Shown here: positions 58,120 to 64,000 of the stretch, in pieces
How positions within the stretch are numbered: position 1 is the first letter of the stretch
How the letters are laid out: each line of letters begins with the position of its first letter
From: Hymenopus coronatus
Taxonomy: Eukaryota; Arthropoda; Insecta; Mantodea; Hymenopodidae
NCBI GenBank assembly: GCA_030762935.1
Contig: CM060900.1
Coordinates: 404,015,632-404,079,631, forward strand
Direction: 5' to 3'
Length of the DNA stretch: 64,000 bases
The notes under the pieces: generated by a model
Seen by the model: only the letters and a program-made list of their open reading frames with translations
Database searches by the model: none
What the model was told of the DNA's origin: nothing
Program-made: the position numbers and the translations under genes

Positions 58120-58585
58120 ACCACGACTGTTCATTGAAGGCCTTCTCAGGGCTAGTTATGAGATATCATACATCATAGCTTCAGGATGTCATCCATTTGA
58201 AGATGGGGATTATATTAAACAGTGCCTCACTACTACTGCTAAAAATGTTTGCCTTTCAGAAGCATCAAAGTTTGATTCAATATGCTTGTCTAGAAGCACA
58301 GTTGCAAAATGGGTAGAGGAATGTAAGCAATTAGAGCTTCTGAAAAATCACCTATTCTATTATTCACTCACACAAGATGAAAGCAAAAATATTAGTGTCA
58401 CTGAGCACTTGTGTGTATTTATCAGAGCAATAAAGCGTTTACAAGTGATTGAAGAGTTTTTGGACTTAGTGCCAGTGAAGGGTATTATAGTTGGAGAGGA
58501 TATTTTTCATTGCATCAAAGAAGTTGTTAGGCCTATCCTTTCAAAGCATTGTCGCAGTGGGGTGAAACATCCTCAGAATATTTAA
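58120..58585 (+). mobile_element. hAT transposase relic (GTF2IRD2-like), N-terminal half
   Basis: The + strand frame includes LRASYEISYIIASGCHPFED then GDYIKQCLTTTAKNVC, FDSICLSRSTVAKWVEE, FYYSLTQDESKNISVTEHLC, VFIRAIKRL and EEFLDLVPVKGIIVGEDIFH. This is the same transposase type as the relic at 28565-31480, with the ASY-x8-PF-x-DGD/E-x3-K-C start, a DES-containing catalytic block (DESTD as DESKN) and the TTGEDIF block. It is intact as a frame for about 150 codons and then ends in a stop; the C-terminal half is absent. Nearby 57800-58040 shows no terminal repeat. Confidence 0.82.
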
Positions 58586-59507
58586 ATAGAGTACTTGTGA
58601 TACAGAAAAAAAGCCTAAGATATATATTTAATATAAAGTCAACAATCTGTAAAAGAAGTATTAAAAAAGCAAGCAATTTTAACAGTAGTATCATTGTATG
58701 TTTACAGACTAATATTTTTAGTTAAAAGGAATGAGAATAGTAGTGACCAAAACAAAGACTATTATGCATATAATCCTAGGGGGATAAATAACTATCGGAG
58801 GGTAAGTATAAAAAAAGCTGCTTTGGGCAAAGATCATACAATAGAGGAACCAAACTTTCCAATAAATTACCAAATTATATAAAATCTGCACAGATAATTC
58901 CTTTAAAATATTGTTAAAATATTTACTAGCCTATATAGAGTTGATAAGATATAGTATTACCACTGTCACCACAAGTTTCATTTAGAGAAAGAGAGATATA
59001 GATAGATTTGAAAAAAAAGGTTACCATCCCCAAAAAGGATGCTAACTGTACAAGATTTTTGGGTGGAGGAAAACAGTGAAGCCCAAAATCCTCTCAGAGT
59101 CAGTTGAAATCCTGGAAGGCAAAATAATGTGACCCATAAATAAAATCTGTGTTGTGGCAAATTTAATCACGGATGTCATAAACACTGAAATACCTGTTGC
59201 AAATGGTCAACATGTGCATCAAAATTTAGAGAATAAATAACTAAATCATGAAGATAATTAAATACAAACTTAAATTTAAATTCATGTAATAAGGAATCAA
59301 GATACAGTGAAATAATCTGAGCTCCTGTGGCCAGACCAGTCTATGGAATTGGAATAAATTATATGGAATTTAAAATGTGGTTAGTAATCATGAGGCTTCA
59401 TCCAGCAAAATCTGATAGTATGCTTGGTTCAAATCTAAGGCAGTAAAGACCGCAGCTCCATGAATGATCGCGTGTAATGATCGCAGGCAATGGCATCACA
59501 TCAAGAG

Positions 59508-61366
59508 CAGTGGCGGCCGGCCTTTAGGGGCACAGGGGCACGTGCCCTCCCTACAATAATTTCAGCCAACAATTTCTCCATTATATTATTAGGTAAAATG
59601 TTATCATCTATAAATTTTGTATAAATTTAAACCTACTATGCACTGTGGACAGTTGTAGTGAAGATGGCTGTTGGAAATAGTAACCGGCTACATTTTCGGA
59701 CACAAGCGATTTTGTGGTCATCCTATGCGCATGTGCAGAAGAATTCAATGCTTTCAAATGTAGTTAATTTTTAGGTGCAGGGTTCAAAGGGCTGGGAGAG
59801 GAAGGTCCTCTTAGGACACGAAAGCCTCTGTGGTCTTTTGCTGCGCATGCGCAATGAGAAAATAAGAACCGACAATAAGCAAAAGTTAAAGTTTGAGTCA
59901 AATCTCTGACAAAAATATTTAGCCAAAGGTCTCTTCACGTGTAAGAGTAAATAATAAGCAACATTTCTTAAGTTTCAATGTCTTCTTATTTGAAAACAAA
60001 GTTGATCTATAAACCTCCCGAACGAAATATACAAAAAGAAGCTTATATGTAAAAATTTACAATGTTGGTACTTGGTATTCTCTCCTCCCTGCCAAGCAGA
60101 CGACAAGTTACATGCCAACGCTCAAGGCGTACAAGTAGTGTGTTGTGTAATTACCCTAAGTTTACTAGGAAATAGATTCGTAATACATTTGAAACTTTAC
60201 TTGAAAACAGGAAAAGGCAAAATAATCAATAGTTATTGAAATTATGGACGTAAACAAGCAGTAAAATGGACCTTACTTGCGAGAGGTGATTAGTGGCTAA
60301 TGTTGTGAAAATGAGTGCTAAGTTACAATATCCACCTCAAGAGTGATGAAGTGGCGAAACAATGCCTTGAATGTATTTCACTTGTTAGTGAAACATAATC
60401 CAAATGCGCTGGAGAATAATTTGGTTAAATTAACTGCAGAATAATATGCCCATTTATCAGGTGCTAGCGTTCAAAGAAAAAGCAGTGTTAAAACTTGCCT
60501 TAAGAGGAAGAATCCTAAACACTGTTACGAAAGATAGGCATGGTTTGTAAAGTATACAATTGCTTATAAAGAAGATACTTAAGACATTAATATCATGATC
60601 ATGATATACTTTACTTTAAGGGTAGTTTCTGCAATTTTTTGAGAGAAAAGTGAGCTTCGTTTCTGAAAAGAAACATCGTGAATGTTGTAATTGACATACA
60701 TAAGGTATTAAAAGTATTGAAGACTGGAAACTTACTTAAACTAAGTGCATCAGCTGTTAAGACAAGCTGTGCATTAATTTGCATCAGTATCACCTCTCTG
60801 ATAATGTTGTTGACCTATGGTTAACAGTAAAGTTGACAGTTCATGTTCAAAATTCTTGGAACATGTTGCGTTCAGTTTCTGACTTTAATCAAAGAGTTAT
60901 GGAAGTATTTTTTCAAGCATAGGATCGAATGATGGACTTCATCTACAAACAGAAAGATTAGTGCTAATACACAAATTAGCATTTCAATTCTACTGATAGT
61001 TTTTAGTATCCACTAAGTTTAGTCTGTGGTCATCTGTGATCTGGGGGTAACATGCTAGCCTCTGGTTCTCAAGGTCGCATGTTCAAACGCGGCTGATTTT
61101 TTTTTTCAGGCTTAAAAATCCCTTCCTTCATTAGGGAAGTAAAGTCATTGATACCATGTCATTGGTTTTCAGCATGTAAAAAATCCCTCAAGCCTGATAG
61201 AGAAGCCTCCAAGCAATATTTAGCGGTCTTACATGCCCAAAATAGAATGGGACGCTTAAAACCGCAGCAGTTAAAGAGTGTCCATAAATAACATTCAATT
61301 TAGTTTTAATTTTAATCAATCTTAAAATTGTGCCCTACCAGATAATTTGGCCACAAGCCGCCACTG
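59508..61366. mobile_element. Non-autonomous hAT element with perfect 8-bp TSD
   Basis: The ends are CAGTGGCGGC (59508-59517) and the inverted GCCGCCACTG (61357-61366); farther in, AGGGGCAC on the left mirrors GTGCCCT on the right. The 8-bp target duplication ATCAAGAG is perfect at 59500-59507 and 61367-61374. Ten-base terminal repeats starting CAG with 8-bp duplications are the hallmark of hAT elements. The 1859-bp interior has no recognisable transposase frame (longest open frames are about 60 codons) and includes CpG-bearing patches and a tRNA-like segment near 61030. Excision in thought leaves the gypsy RT frame reading KLSLD into VMPLP. Confidence 0.93.
61030..61290 (+). repeat. tRNA-like SINE nested in the hAT element
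   Basis: GATCTGGGGGTAACATGCTA, then TCTCAAGGTCGCATGTTCAA and ACGCGGCTGA look like a tRNA-derived head (weak A box, B box GCATGTTCAAACG). A pyrimidine tract and a body with CCCTTCCTTCATTAGGGAAG follow, ending near TTTTAATTTTAATC. The family differs from SINE A and B. Confidence 0.5.
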
Positions 61367-62399
61367 ATCAAGAGACAGTTTCTTGTTTAATTTCTGGTAG
61401 TCAACCACTAATTTGGAATCAGATTTTGGTTTTAGAACCAAAAAACATGGACTAGAACATGAACTACTGGAAGGTTCAATAACACTCTTCTGCAACAATT
61501 CATCTACTTTTTCATGCAAAAATCTGTAATTTAGGTGGTGCCAGATGGTAAGGTGATGTATGAGCTGGTGTACTATCTGTCACTTGAATTGTATATGTAA
61601 GTCCTTTGTAATCCCTATCGGTTAAGCCATCTGAATATTCATTAATTAATTGAGAAATTTTGTCTTAATGAGTAGCCGTCAAATGTAATTGTGGAAAATG
61701 GATTCCTGTGGTTTAGCTTTGCCACAGTTGGTAGCAAATGTAAAGAGCCTAAAGAAAATGGCACTATAGTCCCACTAAATGGGAAGTGTAAACAAAATTT
61801 GTCAAAATCCAAAGACAAATCAGACTTAACAAAAAAGGGAATGCCCAAGATAACCTCACAAGACAAGGACTGCATAATTATAAATTTGACATTCCATGAA
61901 AATGTTCCTATATTAATGTGCAGCAAGATGACCTAAAGTTTGGCAACTTCGCACCAGAAATAGTTTGACACAAAAGAGTTGCTGGTTAATTTTTACCTCT
62001 TAAATGGGTCAGAAGCGAATTCCAGAAAGAAGCATACACAAAATTAATGCCTGAATCAATTAATGCCGTAGCTGACCTCTTGCCACAATAGGGTGCCACA
62101 AATGCCAACAAAAGAAATTCTATTCCCTTAATAGTCAGTTACAAAGCTTCTATTTTAGTTAATGCAGATGCCAGGAATGTTGAGAAGTTTACTTTTCATT
62201 TTGCTGTTTATGAAAGCAAAATGTTGTCAAACGACCAGGTTAATTTGACTATAAATTGGTCTGTGGTTCACTAGTGTATACCGATGGTGGAGCTATCTTT
62301 TGTTGAAAAGCAGGTGGATGGTTTATTGACACATGTATAATGACCTGATCTTGTGGTAACTGTGTCGGAAGAGCAATTTGTTGCACTGAAAAAATGAGT

Positions 62400-63564
62400 G
62401 CGTTTTTAAAGTAAGTATCATTTTAATTTTTGCCTGCTTCAGTCATGATTCTGAGTATTCACAATCACCTCCTCCATTCAGTAGGAAGCCAGACGCAGCC
62501 ACAAGCGATTTGCATTTTCCTACTGTTAGAACATTTAAAAATCTTTCGAAGACTTGAGTGTATGAGTGGGCTAACATTTTTGTGGCAGGAAGAGGAGCTG
62601 TGCAAAATGAACCTCATAGGAGGAGAGAGCAGACAAGCATTACTGCAGACAACTTTGTTGCCATTCGTGACATTATTGAAGAAGATTGGCGCATAAAAAT
62701 ATCCGAAATTGTTTTTGCCCTAGGAATAAGTTATAGAAGTGTTCAAACAATCATCCGAGATGAACTCCATTACAGAAAATTGTCTGCCAGGTGAATTCCT
62801 TGTCTCCTCAACCAGGAAAAAAAAAAAAAACGTTACGCCAAGAAGTTCGTCAGACACACCTGCATCACTACGAGGAGGAGGGAATGCTTGAATCGCATTG
62901 TGACTTGTGATGAAACATGGGTGCATCATTACACCTCAGAGTCAAAGCGAGCAAGCATGGAGTGGCAACGAGGAGATGAAGCGGGTCTGGTCAAGGTCAG
63001 AACATGCACATCTGCTGGAAAGGTGCTTGCAATCGTTTTCTGGGACTCCGTGGCCATTTTGCTGGTGGATTTTCTTCACAAACAAAGGACAATTAATGCA
63101 GCCCATTACTGTCACATTTTGGATGAAGCAAAAGCTGCATATTGCAACAAGCAAAGGTGGCAACTGATCCGAAACATTCTTCTCCATGACAATGCGAGGC
63201 AACATACTGCTGCTTTAATGCGGGAAAAACTGGAGAAAATGCATTGGACACCTGTGGAACACCCTCCTTACAGTCCAGATTTATTGCCTTGTGACTATCA
63301 TTAGTTTGGACCTCTCAAACAAGACCTAGGAGGACAGCGATTTGATGATGACGCAAGTGTAGAAGAATTCGTGCGTGACTGACTCCCGCACGCATCCTCC
63401 TTCTTTCTATAAGGATGGCATCAAAAACTTGCTAATTCCATGGAGAAAATGTGTATCAAAGGCAGGACACTATGTAGAAAAATAATCTGTATATGAGTAT
63501 TTTTGTTTGTTGATGCAATAAATTTAAAAAAATAATTCCCGTTTATGTTTGATCTGCCCTTGTA
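62400..63564 (+). mobile_element. Mariner transposon relic with the three catalytic Asp codons
   Basis: The + strand frames give VYEWANIFVAGRGAVQNEP (62558 on), DIIEEDWRIKISEIVFALGI, then after a 13-A run near 62818 the catalytic half: VTCDETWVHHY (first Asp), LLHDNARQHTAALM (second Asp) and PPYSPDLLPCDYH (third Asp). The second and third Asp are 34 residues apart, the mariner D,D34D spacing. The 3' terminal repeat GTTTGATCTGCCCTTG ends at 63562 beside TA. Lesions include a TGA before VYEW, a frameshift at the A run and a stop after CDYH. The 5' terminal repeat was not found. Confidence 0.88.
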
Positions 63565-63571
63565 TTTTGCA

Positions 63572-63850
63572 TCAACACTTGTAAATAACACCTTTCCTGG
63601 TAATGTTTTCATCCAAATGAGATTTCGATCTCTTGATCATGATATGGGTATAATTCAAAGCTCCAGTTGCTTCAGGGAATGTATCACACTGTTGCCATAC
63701 CACTTTAGTTATTTGAAATGCAGCATACGTTTGCCTGAAATTTGATCCAATCAAATGATTGTGCCCTTGTGTGGTTGCAGCAGGCCAACTTTCCAAAAAG
63801 TTTTGGATACTGAATTCTGATAGACCTCTGTATTTTCTCTGATGGCACAC
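63572..63850 (-). mobile_element. PIF/Harbinger transposase relic
   Basis: The - strand frame has NFRQTYAAFQITKVVWQQCD then TFPEATGALNYTHIMIKRSK, DENITRKGVIYKC. It matches the HARBI1-like pattern F-P-x-V-x-G-A-[IL]-[DN]-x-THI-x-I-K then N-R-K-G. The usual catalytic Asp of the GAIDCTH block is Asn here (GALNYTH). Only this central part is present; it abuts the mariner 3' terminus. Confidence 0.72.
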
Positions 63851-63865
63851 TGGAACCTAGGGATT

Positions 63866-64000
63866 AATACCTGTGGTCGAGTGGCCAGTATTCTGGTTTC
63901 TCACCCAAAGGTACCGGGTTTGATTCCTGGCTGGGACAGGGAATTTTCTTTAACTAGAATCATTCTCTATCCCTACAGAGGTTGTAAGTATGCATGTGTG
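63866..64000 (+). repeat. tRNA-derived SINE family B, copy 2 (cut by window end)
   Basis: A-box-like TGGTCGAGTGG and B-box-like GGTTTGATTCC are followed by GGGACAGGGAATTTTCTTTA, ATTCTCTATCC, CTACAGAGG and TATGCATGTGTG. This is the order seen inverted at 2395-2550. The 3' end lies outside the window. Confidence 0.75.

Larger units (their letters stand above)
58980..62110 (-). mobile_element. Ty3/gypsy retrotransposon relic (protease and RT), split by a hAT
   Basis: Down the - strand: protease start near 62085-62050 with KRSATALIDSGINFVYASF (active-site DSG) and 61926-61642 with HINIGTFSWNVKFIIMQSLS and CEVILGIPFFVKSD; RT start 61519-61375 with MHEKVDELLQKSVIEPSSSS and LVVDYQKLNKKLSLD. After the hAT insertion, RT continues at 59499 with VMPLP, TALDLNQAYYQILLDEAS near 59440-59385, LLHEFKFKFVFNYLHDLVIY near 59300-59235 (catalytic YLDD changed to YLHD), then a GHII-like block and PPPKN near 59140-59050. 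RNase H, integrase and LTRs are not seen. It differs in sequence from the gypsy element at 25560-28460. Confidence 0.85.
51770..64000 (+). other. ST7 intron 2 (partial, at least 12.2 kb)
   Basis: Starts at donor GTAAGT. It holds repeat X copy 3, Merlin, hAT, gypsy, mariner and Harbinger relics and runs past the window end. No further ST7 exon was recognised. Confidence 0.7.

Noticed and set aside
62400..63564. Potentially active mariner because all three catalytic Asp are present
   Set aside because: A TGA near the N-terminus, a frameshift at an A run, a stop after CDYH and no visible 5' terminal repeat make activity implausible.

Overview
The window reads as nuclear DNA of an animal, most likely an arthropod with a large, AT-rich, transposon-filled genome. 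The grounds are spliced exons, relics of R1-type and Jockey-type LINEs, several mariner/hAT/Merlin/Harbinger transposon families, tRNA-derived SINEs and very long microsatellites. I cannot name the species. Nothing looks bacterial, viral-particle-forming or organellar.

The one confidently identified host gene is the 5' end of an ST7 (suppression of tumorigenicity 7) homologue on the + strand. Coding exon 1 is 36492-36633 and exon 2 is 51687-51769; they join in phase across a 15.05 kb intron, and the rest of the gene should lie beyond 64000. Two weaker host-gene candidates lie on the - strand: an exon pair at 17210-17166 and 16999-16820 whose frame is continuous except for one TGA, and a single exon-like segment at 14020-13830 with a consensus donor and no acidic residues.

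Layout. 1-12.4 kb: a patchwork of dead LINE fragments in both orientations, a mariner (7.7-8.4 kb), a hAT relic (8.6-9.2 kb), a Jockey-type gag/endonuclease relic (10.1-11.8 kb) and tRNA-derived SINEs. 12.4-17.4 kb: fewer repeats, holding the candidate exons and one copy of an unclassified dispersed repeat. 17.5-19.3 kb: an R1-type LINE relic. 19.4-24.6 kb: simple-sequence DNA, including about 4 kb of degenerate GGTA/GGTC/GATA tetranucleotide repeat. 25.5-28.5 kb: a GC-rich truncated Ty3/gypsy element. 28.6-31.5 kb: a hAT relic hit by a SINE. 32-35.5 kb: a CR1/L2-like LINE with an esterase-type ORF1. 35.6-36.5 kb: presumptive ST7 promoter and 5' UTR. 36.6-51.7 kb: ST7 intron 1, filled by an I-like LINE (40.7-48.2 kb) that was itself hit by a mariner, two SINEs and a Tc1-like element. 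51.8-64 kb: ST7 intron 2, with Merlin, hAT, a gypsy element split by a 1.86 kb hAT with a perfect 8-bp target duplication, a mariner and a Harbinger relic.

The transposable elements are broken: stop codons, frameshifts and lost catalytic residues are visible in nearly all of them. I found no CRISPR array, rRNA, convincing functional tRNA or unfamiliar multi-gene system. The most useful leads are the ST7 gene start, the nested insertions with intact target duplications, the three-copy unclassified repeat, the tetranucleotide block and the two candidate - strand genes.
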